Origin: Rachycentron canadum
Taxonomy: Eukaryota > Chordata > Actinopteri > Carangiformes > Rachycentridae
Reading direction: 5' to 3'
Assembly: GCA_038496675.1 (NCBI GenBank)
Contig: CM076655.1
Location: forward strand, 23,048,118-23,112,117
Length of the DNA stretch: 64,000 nucleotides
Below are positions 1 through 12,337 of this stretch, piece after piece (the first letter of the stretch is position 1; each line of letters starts with the position of its first letter). The position numbers were made by a program, and so were the translations under genes. A model generated the notes under the pieces. It had not been told where the DNA came from. It saw only the letters and a program-made list of their open reading frames with translations, and did not search any database.

Positions 1-484
1 ACTGTTGGATCCTCAGTTTCAGGTTGGTTGTGTGCAAATGATTTATAAAGTATATAATATAGTAAATATGTCATATAATATACTAAAAGACATTTTTTTT
101 TGGGGGGGGGTGATTATTGCCTTGAGTGAAATAGTGACAGTTTACAAGATCATTGAATTTTGTAGTCATTTTATCCTGGATTTCAGTTGCCCTCCTCCTC
201 ACTTCCACCCAGCACTTTAAATCATGTAGCACAACACATCATAAAATGGTTGTTTGAAAAATAAATAAAGTCTGAGGGAAGCAGAAAACTTCAAATACAA
301 CACACTTTCCCTTATCTGTCTATCTATAATTCATGTTTTGCACTTGTGTTGTGATAATTAAAAATTGTGGTTGTTAATTGTTCGTATTCAAAAGATAAAT
401 ATAAAATAGGTCTCATTTACTTAAGAGTGACTGGAAACACAAAAACAAATATAAAGACCTTTTCCAATGTGCTCCATCTGTGAC
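1..484. other. AT-rich sequence, nothing recognised
   Basis: AT-rich DNA with a T8G9 homopolymer junction near 93-110. ORFs here are short and without any family resemblance. Confidence 0.5.
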
Positions 485-489
485 CACAG

Positions 490-935
490 CACCCAATGCA
501 GGCTTAAGGCTCTTCAACATTGGCTTCACCTCGGTCTATGAACATAAGGGGGGGACTATATTGGTTTTAAAAAGAAGTCAGGGTTATATTGAAGTCTATG
601 GGAAAATTAACCTACTTCTAACTTCATTTATTACCATAGTACACATTTTCATAATGAATTTGAAAATCTGAAAAAAAAAAAACAACATGATGATCATTTT
701 TTAGATGATTTAAAAGGGAAAATAGACCATAAAGCAGAGGATAAATTATGGGGTGACTCACGTCTGATTGACAGACTGAACCACACAATCAGGGTAGAGA
801 ACAGATCACCACCCCTCACTCCTCCTCAGCTCCACCTTCGACTCCAAACATGGTTTCCTTTTAAAAAAAAACGAAAACAAAATGGTGACAGGCAAATTAC
901 AAACTGGAGGCTTCAAAACAGCTACAGTTTTTCTC
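490..935 (+). repeat. Repeat family A, copy 1 (near full length)
   Basis: Shares with the copy at 55,670 an ordered series of blocks: GAAGTCAGGGTTATATTGAAG, TCTATGGGAAAAT, AAAATAGACCATAAAGCAG, GATTGACAGACTGAACCACA, CACCCCTCACTCCTCCTCAG and CAAATTACAAACTGGAGG. It has no coding capacity and is probably a non-autonomous element. I do not assign a named family. Confidence 0.75.
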
Positions 936-2655
936 TCTGGGTCTTGGTACAACACATGTGTATTGGTGCAGTAAGGTGCAAGATGAAGCCGCTTGAGGTT
1001 TTCAGTGCTGCTGGGTCAGTTGTACCCAACAACCCAACCCCAAATCAAACCAAACATGTCCTATCATCCCACTTATATCACTGGACCATAACAAAACAAA
1101 GTAAAAAACCAAAGACCGTCCACTTCCCCAGTACTGCACACATTGTCCCGTCGATGGATGGTCCCAATTTCCTTCACCCTCTTGTCACCCTTTGTCTTGC
1201 TTCACCTAATAAAAAATGTGCCTGGTGGTTTGTGCAGCTTCCATCTGCGCTACTATTGCATTGGCCCTCAACCCTCAGATCTGACTGAAATCCACTTATT
1301 TTTTCGTATTATTGGGACATTACCTACCAAGGGGATGGGGAGTTCACAGAGGGGCTTGTTAAACCACTATCTGACTGTAACACCTCTTTACCATTTGCCC
1401 TCATATAATATACTGCCTGTGTCGGTCACCTAACACTGCTCCTCCTTGGAGACCAATGCATCATTACCCCATTATCCCCACAGAGTGTAAACCAGTTTCT
1501 CCAGTCACTTGTCACCTCAGTCCGGCAGTTTCCCCCACCCGACCTCCAGTTGACCTTTAATCCTGATTTTGCCTCTTTTAGTGCTCACCTCGACAGTGCA
1601 TGACCATGTGCTCCTCCTTTATGAGCATCTCTGCCATAAGTGACGATTTGCATGGCGAGACCAAAGACACTTGTCCAGTTTTGCTTGATTTTAAACCTTC
1701 TTTGATCTGTTCTTCTAACCAGGAACCTCTCAACTGACAAATTGCACAGCACTGAGTTGGGCTGATGTGGTAAACCCCACGCATTTGGTCCTCAGAGCAG
1801 GTCAACAACAGCTAAAGCATTATTATTATGCAAATACTACCTGCCTGTCTGAGGCACAGCCTCCGCTCTCCTGACACTCTCAGGCTAATGTAATATTACA
1901 CAGTTGTCTGCAGGCATCGTGGTTATATCGGAGGCCCCTAAAAGCCTCGAATGGACTCAATTATGCCTTCATCAGAAAGAGTGAATCAGAATGTATTTTC
2001 CTTATCTCCCTCTGCCCCCAGCTCCCCTCCTCCCCAACAAGAAGCAGACATTAAAGTCTCCAATGCAGCTTCCAAAGAGGTTAGATCCATAAAGGCCAGC
2101 TGCAGTAACATGGCCAGAGATGGGAAATTAATACCAGCCACCAGCCAAATGATGGAATAAGAAAAGTTAATATTGGTGGCCTCCAGCTTCATACTACAGT
2201 CATGATTTCATTTGTTAAGTTTAATATTATATGTTATGTATCAACCCACCAGTGCTAGCAACTAGTAATTTGTGCATAATTTTGCAGAGATACAATAAGA
2301 CTGTACGTGTGCTGTGAACCTACAGCAAATAACATACGGTATTTACTCCACATAAATATAAATATATAAATATGGCTCTGACATTAGAGAGGGTGTACGA
2401 ACTAACACGCTCATTATTTCTTTTAGGAGACCGACTTGTTTTTAATTGAAGAAAGCGAAACTGTCCCAGTTTTTCTTTGAAGTCTCCTGAATTTTCATTT
2501 TCAACTTTCATAAAGTCATTTGAGGTCATGCTCCACGACTGAAATCAGAGGCTTCACAGGTCAGTTTCATTATCAGATGCCCAACAACAGGTCGAATGGT
2601 GCATCACATCAACAGAGCGAGTGCAACAGGTCATTCATTTAATGCTTTAGTGTTC
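936..2655. other. No gene recognised
   Basis: Mixed-composition sequence. The 1,010-1,570 part is rich in C and T on the + strand, like the pyrimidine-rich tails at 29.5 and 37.7 kb, and may be a very decayed retroelement. The overlapping ORFs (up to 114 aa) resemble nothing I know. Confidence 0.4.
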
Positions 2656-2659
2656 TCTG

Positions 2660-2838
2660 AGTAAAATGCTTGTAACGCTGCGTATCTTTATCTATGACTT
2701 TAGGTCCCATACAGTCTAAAGGTAGATCTCCATCTTTTCTTTGATTATAAATCAGGTCTAGGTTCTTTATTAATACTGTGAAAGTATCAAAGGTCTCAGT
2801 CCACAGATAAATGCTCACAGTCACTGAGCCTTAAAAAC
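2660..2838 (-). repeat. Repeat family B, 3' part, inverted
   Basis: The reverse complement matches 32,305-32,445 closely: CTGTGGACTGA, ACCTTTGATACTTTCACAG, CCTGATTTATAATCAAAGAA and ACCTTTAGACTGTATGGGACC. It abuts the family A fragment at 2,866. Confidence 0.8.
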
Positions 2839-2865
2839 AGCTGTCAGGACTTCTCTAACTTTATG

Positions 2866-3050
2866 ATTTGGGGGCGTGGCTACTGTGATTGACAGACTGT
2901 ACACAGGATAGAGTACAAAAGGTCAGAGCCACCCCTCACTCCTCCTCAGCTCCACATTCTCCTCTAAATATGGCTTCTCCTGGTTTCAAAAAGTCAAGAT
3001 GGTGACAGACAAATTACAAACTGGAGGCTTCAAAAAACAACTCCATTATA
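2866..3050 (+). repeat. Repeat family A, copy 2 (3' half)
   Basis: Contains GGGGCGTGGCTACTGTGATTG, CCACCCCTCACTCCTCCTC, TCAAGATGGTGACAGACAAA and ACTGGAGGCTTCAAAA, matching the 3' half of the copies at 490 and 55,670. The 5' half is absent; a family B piece lies in its place. Confidence 0.8.
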
Positions 3051-3940
3051 TTTATCGAATGTATTTGGAAGCAAGATGCAGCATAAAATTTATTTTCAAG
3101 ATTCTGTAGCAAAATATATATATGAAACCTATTGCAGAGTAAACCCACAAGCTCGGGATATACTGTTGCAGACACGGTGCCATGAATGAAACAAAGAACA
3201 GGAAGGATTGGAGTAATGTGATTGTTGCAGGAAAAAAAAAAAAAAAAATCAGGTTATGTTTTCACATGAGCAACCTCTCAATCAGTCGCCTGCCTCATGT
3301 GGTGCAAGTCACACTCAGACGAGTACATATCATATTACCTCACACACATAGATGAGAAAATCCATTAAAAAAGGTCATGTCATGGGAAATGACAGAATCT
3401 GCACAAAAAAAAGAGAGCGAGAGAAAACCAGTAATCCCTGTCACTCTCCCTCCCCATTTTTTCCGTCTCTCATTCAGCTGTTTTCCTTGCAGGATGCGTG
3501 GTTTGCATAGAGATGAAAAGCCAGCAGCTACATCTACACTGAGGGGGCATTTCTCAGTCTGGCTCCGCCTCATATTGTGCTGAGCAGAGCTGGTTCATTT
3601 CAGAACAAATCGTTTTGAGGACGAGCTGCAATAAATCTTGACAATAAAAAAATGTGTCATTACAGTCCACCCTTACAGCATTTTGAAAGTTGCGCTTTGT
3701 GCTGTGCTGCAATCTGTTAAGAATTTCTGAAGCATTGGTATTTGTTGGTGTAATATATCTCAAACATACACTGACTTCAGCGTGAAAAATGTCTGCAGTC
3801 ATTGAACACAGTGTTTGCTTTTTAGAAAACACTGAATATAATCATCTGGGACTTGCAAAGTCGCCCTGGGTGGTTAACTATTTAAAGGATTATCCCACTT
3901 ATTGAACAGTGAATGCATTCATGTACCACATCGCAATTGA
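3051..3940. other. No gene recognised; A17 tract
   Basis: Contains a run of 17 A at 3232-3248, otherwise unremarkable. The opposing ORFs at 3,340-3,583 are antisense to one another and unsupported. Confidence 0.45.
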
Positions 3941-3943
3941 CAG

Positions 3944-4740
3944 TTTAAAGGTCCTATTTATAACTTTTACGATTGCTACATAGCTAGCGTTAGCAATACC
4001 AGCTGTTTACTTACCAGTTTGGGAAGAAATGTTGCGAGTTCAGCATCACACTTCATTCCTTTACTCATGAAGAGTTGTCTCCAATAGTGGAAAGCAACAC
4101 CAATGTTAACCCTTTTGTCATTTTTGAATGAAGTTAGCGTGCTAACCAGCTAGTTCAGGAATATAATTTAAACCAAGAAGCCTTTTTAAACCGATGAAGC
4201 TCACAGAAGCGTATACACTTCCAAAAATCCCGTTGTTTGAGCTAGAGGCTGTATTTTTTCCCCTTAAATTAGAGAATCCATTCTCATCCTCCATCTTTGA
4301 TAGTGATGTCTAGAGTCACGTCTCTACATGGGACACTCCTATTGGCTCCAGTGGGTGATGTCACAGCCAATCAGAGCGTCTCCTTCAGAGGCCTAGCTGT
4401 CAGCTGCTTGTAGAGCCAAAGTCAAGAGGATCAATCCTGCATCTGATCTCAGAGTGAGGAGAAGTTGCTCTGAGTTTATTGTAGTGACAGAATAAAGACA
4501 GAGAGACATGGACAATAAGATATTTAGAGCATTAGAGGCTTTGGAGCTGATTTTTCATCATTACTGCTCCAAAGAATGAGCAGAACTCAGATCAGATAAA
4601 GAGAGAAACTTCAAATCAGCTCTAGAACAACACAAACACATGTGTGTAACTTCTTGTGTTGGTTATTATGGTTTACAGTGAAAATAAGAAAAAATTCAAT
4701 GTCTGTTTCTTGTATTTTCTTGTTTCATCCAGTCGTTCGT
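3944..4740 (+). repeat. Repeat family C, longest copy
   Basis: Begins AAAGGTCCTATTTATAACTT and contains TACATAGCTAGCGTTAGC, CATTCCTTTACTC, CACGTCTCTACATGGGACAC, GGTGATGTCACAGCCAATCA and AGAATAAAGACAGAGAGACA. The 5' part recurs at 30,288 (inverted, folded) and the 3' part at 14,340 and 19,906. The AGGTCC-type start and lack of coding sequence suggest a non-autonomous DNA transposon, but the right boundary is uncertain. Confidence 0.75.
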
Positions 4741-5390
4741 TGTGTGCTGTCAGTTTAAGGACTCAGAGTCTCTTGAGTCGAGTCGGAGGCGCCCTGAACT
4801 GAAGCGCCACAGGCAGGTCCAACACTCGTCCGACAGCCTGATCTCTCACTCTGCTTCATAGCTGATGACATTTCATCGCTGACGTGAAAGAGATGTCAAA
4901 AAGAGTTGTGAGGACATCCTGGCTTGTTTCTCTAGAGCTAAAATTTACTTTAACCTGGGGCTTCCTCATTTTGCAATTCAAACATTTTTTTATTGTGATT
5001 ACGTAATTTAATTGATAACACACACACAAAAAAATGAAATTTAGAAAATAAACACAACTTAAAGTTTGCACCTTTTTTGTCTAACTGCAGAATTGCCACA
5101 TCTCTTCCTGACCTTTAGCATCTTTTAACGTCATTCATTTAGATTTTAATACATTTTAAAGTTAACACCAGAACCACTGAAAAATTTAACACTGATATCA
5201 TGAATGTATTCAGTGAAGTCAGTTTAATGAATCTGCCAACGTTAAAACATAAATACAATATTAAAATCTCCTGCAGTGCTCTGTGGGGAGCTCAGCAGGA
5301 AGTTATTATTAGCTTTGCTAATGGACTATTCTCTCTCTCACACTCACACATACATATATATATATTATAGTCTAGTATTAGAAATTTCTT
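4741..5390. other. No gene recognised
   Basis: AT-rich except for a GC-richer patch at 4,760-4,860. A short TATATA tract lies near 5,355. Confidence 0.4.
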
Positions 5391-5394
5391 TAAG

Positions 5395-5612
5395 AAGGAT
5401 TAAGGTAAATAGTTCTGTATTTACCTTAATCCGACAATTTATTTTTGTACTTTTCATTTTCATATTGTACATGCGCAGAACAGAGCAGACTGTATTTACT
5501 GTACATTATTGTTGTTACTGTATATAGTATTTTAGATTCTCTTCTTATTTTTATTTTATCTATTGTTATACCTTCCCCTTGTCCTGCTGTGGGATCAATA
5601 AAGGTACATTTT
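5395..5612 (+). repeat. LINE 3' tail remnant
   Basis: AT-rich stretch ending CCTTGTCCTGCTGTGGGATC then AATAAAGGTACATTTTATCT. A 'GTGGGATTAATAAAG' end is typical of teleost L2/Rex-type LINE 3' UTRs. No reverse transcriptase remnant is readable here. Confidence 0.55.
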
Positions 5613-7130
5613 ATCTGCTCTGCATCATCATTGTATACAACAAAATAGGCTTGTAAAGCTTAATCCCATTATACATTTGAATAACCTGTATGTCTCCTTG
5701 TATTATATATGTTATCCATTGAGAAGCATTAAATTTATATGAATCCTATAATTTTGAAGCTTATGTCTGCTGCTGAATTACATTATATTGAAGCATGGTT
5801 TAAATATTTAGTTTCATCTTTGATGGTTTTGCTGAACACAGTGAAATGTAGAGCATGTGTACCAAATGTGATGCAAACAACTTTCCTGTGTTTTGACAGG
5901 TTGCATGGAGACTTTAGTTTAAAATTAGTTTTACTATGTGCACAAAAGTCGACAATCGTCGCCTGTGAGAACTCACTGCTGTAACTGTTGGGATCATCAC
6001 TCTCGCTCCTCTGTACTAGGAATAATCTCAGTCAGAGGGTGGGTGGCTGGCAACCGAACCTTGATCTGGCTCACGTCATTTGCTGTGAACAGGAACATTT
6101 AAACTGTTAAATGGTTTATTCACGGCGACAAGGAGAGTTCACAGGTTCAAACTCAACCTGAATACAACCATAACCAGAGCTCAGCCACCGTTCATGCATG
6201 TGGACACAAACACTGGCTGCTGGGGGATTTAAATCAGTGACCTTGGAGTGAAAGGATGGACGACCATTTCAAAGCTCACGTTCAAGCAGCAACTTGAGCC
6301 CAGCTCTGTCACGACGAGTCTGGTACGAGGCGTCACATCATGCCGCCCTAATAAGACAAAATGAGATGAGATTAAATGCTTCACAGTCATTACAGCCCTG
6401 TCGTTATAACAACAACAGGAGGTCTCATCTCATCTAGATGAACAATTAGATTACATTTCATTACATTACTGTTACATTACTGTGCCGCAGATTTTTGACT
6501 GATGGAAATTCCTACAAGATAAAACAGGGAATTCTTTCAGTTTGAATGAATGTAACCCAGGAGTATGAAATGGTTGCTGCAGGATTATTTTCCTCATTAA
6601 TCATTAATCATCCCACATCTCATGACTGATATTCAGTCTTTAGTGCAGTTTATATTCCAAAACTCCTTTTACTTTCTACCTCCATGGTTTCTAAGTCCAG
6701 AATCAATATCCCTTTGACCTGCAGGCCTCAGTAAATAGCACAAAAACTCTTGAGACATGGTGACTGAAAGCATTAATCGCCTTTGGCCTCAGCCTTTGCT
6801 TGCTTAGTTTTTAAGGCAGATTGTCTAAGAGCACAGTTTTATTTACAGCAGAGGCCTGGGGAGGCATACTTGGAAGTGAACTATCATACTCCACAGATCA
6901 TCAGAGTGCAGGTTACATTAAAAAAACAACAAGACACATTGTATATGTGACATAAAAACATAATTACAACATACAAAAATGCCCTTGGTATGCAAAAATT
7001 AAGACTTAACAAGTGTAAATTATTCAGAGAATTGGAAAAATGAGCGAGGGAGGAGTTTAACAATCACTATTTGGCAGAATGAACCTAATTCTCAATCATG
7101 GCTGTAATATTTTCCTGGTATTTTCAGTAC
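5613..7130. other. No gene recognised
   Basis: AT-rich non-coding sequence. No repeat copy is shared with the rest of the window. Confidence 0.45.
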
Positions 7131-7135
7131 AGTCT

Positions 7136-7225
7136 TAAGATTTTTTTTTATTGTAAAGCACTTTGAATTGCATTTCTTGTCTGAAAGGTGCTCTATAAAT
7201 AAAGTTTATAATTATTATCATGATT
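7136..7225 (+). repeat. LINE/SINE 3' tail
   Basis: Reads TTTATTGTAAAGCACTTTGA, then GAAAGGTGCTCTATAAATAA, then AGTTTATAATTATTATCATG. This is the conserved tail of L2-type LINEs and the SINEs that use them. The same tail occurs inverted at 52,985 and in part at 62,672. Confidence 0.7.
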
Positions 7226-10015
7226 AAATGAACTCTGCTGCTAATGGAATTTCATTCATTAATGTGAAACAAAGCATAGGTAGAATACGATATTCATACA
7301 AGTAGTAAATCTAATTTAAAACAGATGCAATGCATTATAACTTAATAACTTAATAACTTCGAGTTACATTTCACATGAAGTAAAAATTAATCATGTCATT
7401 AAAATGAAACTTGTGTTTTGATTTTAAACAAGTGAAGTACATTCCCCTTGGAGCTACAGTCTAACTCTTCCTATCAGTTTGCATTTCATCATTTCGCCCA
7501 CATTGTGAGTTGAAGAAACACTTGCTCCCATTTGCATTGTAATCGTGTTTTATTCCTCGTCAGCTCCATGACTGACTGGAGCCGCGACTGACTGAAAAAA
7601 GTGTATTCACCGTCTGCAGGATGTGGCGACAGAACATTTTTCTGGCAGAACATTCTCTGATTTGCATCCTAATTAGTGCTTGAACAAAACGGCAATAGTC
7701 TCAAATCTGTTATTGCCAGTTTCTGCCTGCACACTTTTTGCTCGCTCTTAATGGGAAAACACATTTTGGAAAGCAAACTTTCAGATTCTGATGGTTTTCC
7801 TTCTTTGTCCAGGATAAGTGCGGCTTTCTCCCACAAACCTGTCATTTCAGTGCAAATAAACCTGTTTTACAACAAGCAAATAACAATATTGAATGTTCGT
7901 TCTAATGGTTACAGCTCAAATTAAACAGGTTTTGAATTAGATAGTGGATAGATTGAAGTTTTAAATTCCTGTAGTGCCCACAGGCAGTTTCCTGGACACT
8001 TCTGCAACGAAAAGGCAGCGTGATTTTTTTTATTTTATTTAACTTTTTTAGGTGTATATATGTTCAAAAAGTTAATCTTTGAAAAAAATACTTTTTTCTC
8101 TTTCTTACAATATTAATGGTCTGTGAACATTTTGCTGTTATGTCCAGCAACAACTTATTTATACTTCGAAATACAGCGATTAACAACATATACATATACT
8201 TACATTTCAGACTAAACATAGTTGCTTGTTTTGTTTTGTTTTGTTTTTTGCACAGAAACATAATTTCTAGCAGACGAAATGAATGTGAGTTTAAACATTA
8301 TGTTGTATCTTCTCTGTTCTCAGAAACTGGAACCAAAGTCTCTGTAGTCGAAAAGGGCAGCCATCTTGGTAACATCCTCAGGCAGCTACTTCAGGTTAAT
8401 AAGACCAGATCCCTTTTTAAATTAATGAAGAGATAACTTTACTTACACGAAGAAACGCCAGTTAAATGAAAATCACCTAATGGTTACTTTGCCCTAAAAT
8501 AAGGACTAAAACACAGATTTCCTCAGATGCTGCTACACAGGTTTCATGACACAAACTGTGTTAACTTTGTATCGACGCAACAATATCATTGGTTTTATAT
8601 TGACAGTTATAAAACAAACCATTGGCTGTATTGGGGCCGTACAACCGCCACTATTTTATTCAGGATTCTCAACGTGGTTTGCCTCCCTCTCTATCAAACC
8701 TCTGCTGAAACAGGAACACCGGTGGTCCGGTGGTCTCCTAACCGGATGATGGCTCGACTCCTCCTCGTCTCCTGATCTGTCTCATTGAAGTAGAGGTTTC
8801 TAGGTCCAAGGTCTCCCATCAAGCTCGACTGCGGTGATTTTGCTTTAGTGGGAGTCAGCGTCATATGAACCTATATGAGCAGCTGATGAGCGGCCTGGAA
8901 ACACAACACAACGATGCTCCAAAGTCAGAGACCCTCGATGTGTATCTTCTCCCCTTCCTCACACACATGACCGTTTACATTTCACTGCATAAATGATAAT
9001 GATTCATAGCATCTATAACGTGGATCAGTGTCAGGTCAGGAAACAGAAAGCCGTTTTTTTTTCTTACCACAGTCTAAAACGATATGAACATGGTCCGTCC
9101 TTTGCAGTCTGGTCTGATGAAATCCAGCTCAGAAAACTCAGAAAAGTTAACTTTACCGAGAAGTAATGATGTGCTTCCTGTGAGGTCCATTGGTGTTTCT
9201 TAACAATGGAAAATAAGTCTTTTCATTCAGGTTTGCAGAATTAATGGAAAAAACTATTGGCAGAATAACAATAAGGTCAGCGCAGCATTTGACACAAGCT
9301 ACAATGTGCGATTAGGGACGACGCTACATAATCTGTACTGAATGGTCCTGCTCGTTTCCCAGCGCCATCATTTTCACGTTTCTTACACACTTATAGACCC
9401 GCAAATCCCCTGCAGTTCAGAGCTGCCATTTCCTGCACATTAGGTCGACAGGAATGACTCAATGCATTGACTAATCATTCATCATTATCCCTAATGTGTT
9501 TTAGAGATTGACGTCAGCTCAGGCATTTCAGCTGTACACCGTCAGTAAGACATGCATGCATTTATTGGCAACTATTGTCTGCGAACTTTGCTGTAGGAGA
9601 TAAGAGATCACAGGAGAAAATGACCTGTGGACCAAAACACTTATTTATTGTCTGTATATTTATATACAGTGGTCCAAAACACCATTTTCCCATTTACTAC
9701 GATGGGAAAGGGGTCTCAGACTCTTGGACCATGCTCCATTCAGTCAATATATCTGTTCTTTTTATTATTCATTTTTATATCAATATATCTGCGATGAACC
9801 ACGAGTCATCTTTTGTCTGTTATGCGCTTATTTGTCTTTTTGTTTTGATATGATACCAAGACGAACATGGAGGAAAAATGTACCAAAAACAGTCATGTGA
9901 CCAAAGCCTCTGGATCTTTGTGAGGAAAAGATGGAACAAATGACAAATGGACGTAGCTGAGGTTGAAGGTGAAGCTTTTAACCCTCACTTACAGTCATTT
10001 GGTTGGTGACTGAAA
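7226..10015. other. No gene recognised
   Basis: Single-copy AT-rich sequence. ORFs such as 8,116-8,436 and 8,527-8,775 are AT-biased, lack splice context and look like chance open frames. Confidence 0.45.
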
Positions 10016-10019
10016 GAAT

Positions 10020-10205
10020 GAGAGTTTAAATATAAGTGAGCAGAAAGTCGTCATTTTCAAACTAAAACCAGCTTGAGACCGTTTCCAAAAGCCTCAGTTT
10101 TAGATGCTCGAAAACTCCAGAGAGCCGTGAAGCCTGGAGTGAACGTGGAAAAAGAGATTGTGTCTGAAAACTAAAAAGTCACAGTGTGGACGTAGCCTTA
10201 ATGAG
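10020..10205 (+). repeat. Degenerate dispersed repeat
   Basis: TTTTCAAACTAAAACCAGC, TTTTAGATGCTCGAAAACTC and CACAGTGTGGACGTAGCC follow the pattern of a common fish repeat with repeated TTTTCnAAA and 'GTGTGGACG' blocks. Recognition is from memory of the pattern only. Confidence 0.4.
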
Positions 10206-12270
10206 ATCTAAACCATCTCCTGTGGCAATAGAGCAATCTCCATTCGCTAATGATGATAATGAAGTTTGAAGCTAATAAAGTGGCCTTGAATTAAGATTAT
10301 TTTTGTCAAACTACAGTTTCCACAGACAAGAAATGAACTTTCAGTCTGAAAACAGGTAGAATACTCTCTCTTTCTGAAAGTCACTCATTTGTTTGGATCT
10401 CAGGGTTTCTGTCTCCTCATCTCTCTGCAGTCACAGCTTTTGTATAGTTCAACCTGAATCCGTCAAATAATCCAACAAATCCTGACGAATATAACAACTG
10501 ATGTCATTTTAATTGAGTGCTGCAGTTGAGCTCTTCCACAGTGTACTGAATCAAGGTTAATCCTCCCTTTCGAAGAAGTAGTAAAATAATAATAAAATAA
10601 TCTTTGTTTAAGTCTGATCCTGCAGTGGGTCAGTGATCTCAGCCTGTATCCAGTTTGCCCTGGATAACTATGTTTAATAATGTTGGCTTGGCTTGTAAAA
10701 CATCTTTAAAGCTACTTTATATTTCTGCTTTGGGGGTAAAGAACCAAAACAGTGAGTTAAAGGAGGCTGAAAAGCTCTGTAGACCTGACTGTTAATTATC
10801 TGTGGGTTCACACACTGAGTCACTTGATTAATTACAGAAAATAGATTGTGTAGCTTTGAACTCTTCCACATTTGGCTTGTAACCCTCTGAAGCCGCCTTG
10901 CGGTCCTTTGGGTGTCCCCAGAAAGCTGTGGAAAGAGATCGGCCGCACTGCGTCACTTGGTTTCACATCTCCTTCACCAAAAAAAAAAAAAAAAAAAAAA
11001 AGGAAAAAAATAAGAGAAATACTATCCCAAGACACAGCAGGGAGTATATTACACCAGTCAGAGGGAATAGTTAAAGGCTCTGGTCAAAAACAGAAGCTTT
11101 TGAAGGGTTTCAAAGCCCCGGTGCTGCAGAAGTGAGCAGAAACTTGAGGCAGCGATGGCGTCTGCTGCTCGTCCAATACATCTGCAATGCGTCTACATGA
11201 CTGTTTGTGTTAGTGTGTCTTCTCTCGCTCCCTCTGTCCTTCCTTGTCTCGCTTCAGCTCATTGTGATTTACAAACGTGATTGCAACACAATCACCAAAA
11301 CAGCCATTACGATTCAGAATCCATCAAAAGGATGAAAATCTCCTTATGCCTTTGACTTAACAGCCTACTTGTAAAACCTGAGCCTGCTGTGTGTGTAAGT
11401 ACCTTGTGTGTACATGTGTGATCTGCATTGTAGTGTTATGTATGTTCACTACAAGGAGAGATGGAGATTTAAAAGATCCCTGCGTGGGAGTTTTGAAGCT
11501 CCCCATGGTGTTTGGGTTGTGCAGGGAACAAAGGCGGCTGATGGTGTTCGTGTCTGCCATGTTCCCTGGCATTAGATCTTCATATTTTTGGAAACTGGGG
11601 CAATGAAGCAGGTCTCTGAAGGAAAAAGCAGAGGAATATATACTCTTAAGCTGCCTGGGGATAAAAAGTAGGGAGGTGGAAGGTAATAGGAAAAAGGGGG
11701 TTGTGTTGGTGATTTATTCAAAATAAAATGAATCAAGATTTTTTTTTTTTTTTTTTTTTTTCACGTGATGTGATGGTGTTTGAGATCAGAGAAATACTTT
11801 CCCCTAAATTTGAAAATGATGCGTTTCGCAAGCACCCTTCTCTTCACCTGTGATATTATCAACCACTCAACTGGTCTTGAATTAGGTTAAAAGTGTCACA
11901 GTTGAAGTAATAACACATCTACAGCTGCACCATCCTGTCACGAAGCACAGAGGAAGTCGACGTGCACAGGTAAAATCTGAAGAATCTCCTGACGGAGACC
12001 GAGTTGAAGAGGTTTTCTGTGTCGCTGCGGTGATTTCAGGAGAAGTGAGCACGAGATCTGTTTCTAAATCCAAGCTGCTGTTGCAACATCATCTGACTTG
12101 TTTTCATCACTGGTCTCTGCCTCAAAAAAAGATTTACAGGAGTTTCTAAGTTGCTTTAAAGTTACGTGTGTTTGCCGCTATCAACGTGAAGATATACATT
12201 TCTTTGACACCTTCCACTGAACGACAACAACATGTTGACTTAAATGCTAATGTTAGTGATGACAGGTAAT
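10206..12270. other. No gene recognised; homopolymer tracts
   Basis: Contains A23 at 10979-11001 and T23 at 11739-11761. ORFs crossing the A run read as poly-lysine and are artefacts. Nothing else is recognisable. Confidence 0.45.
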
Positions 12271-12271
12271 G

Positions 12272-12337
12272 TATGGAAGCTGAGAAAGGCCACGCTCAGA
12301 AAACAAAACTCAAGTATGGCCTTTCTCAGCTTCCATA
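12272..12337. repeat. Perfect 21-bp inverted repeat (hairpin)
   Basis: The left arm at 12272-12292 (TATGGAAGCTGAG...) is exactly complementary to the right arm at 12317-12337 (...CTCAGCTTCCATA), separated by 24 bases. RNA from either strand would fold into a stable hairpin. It may be a recent small fold-back element or a hairpin RNA; nothing here decides between them. Confidence 0.85.
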
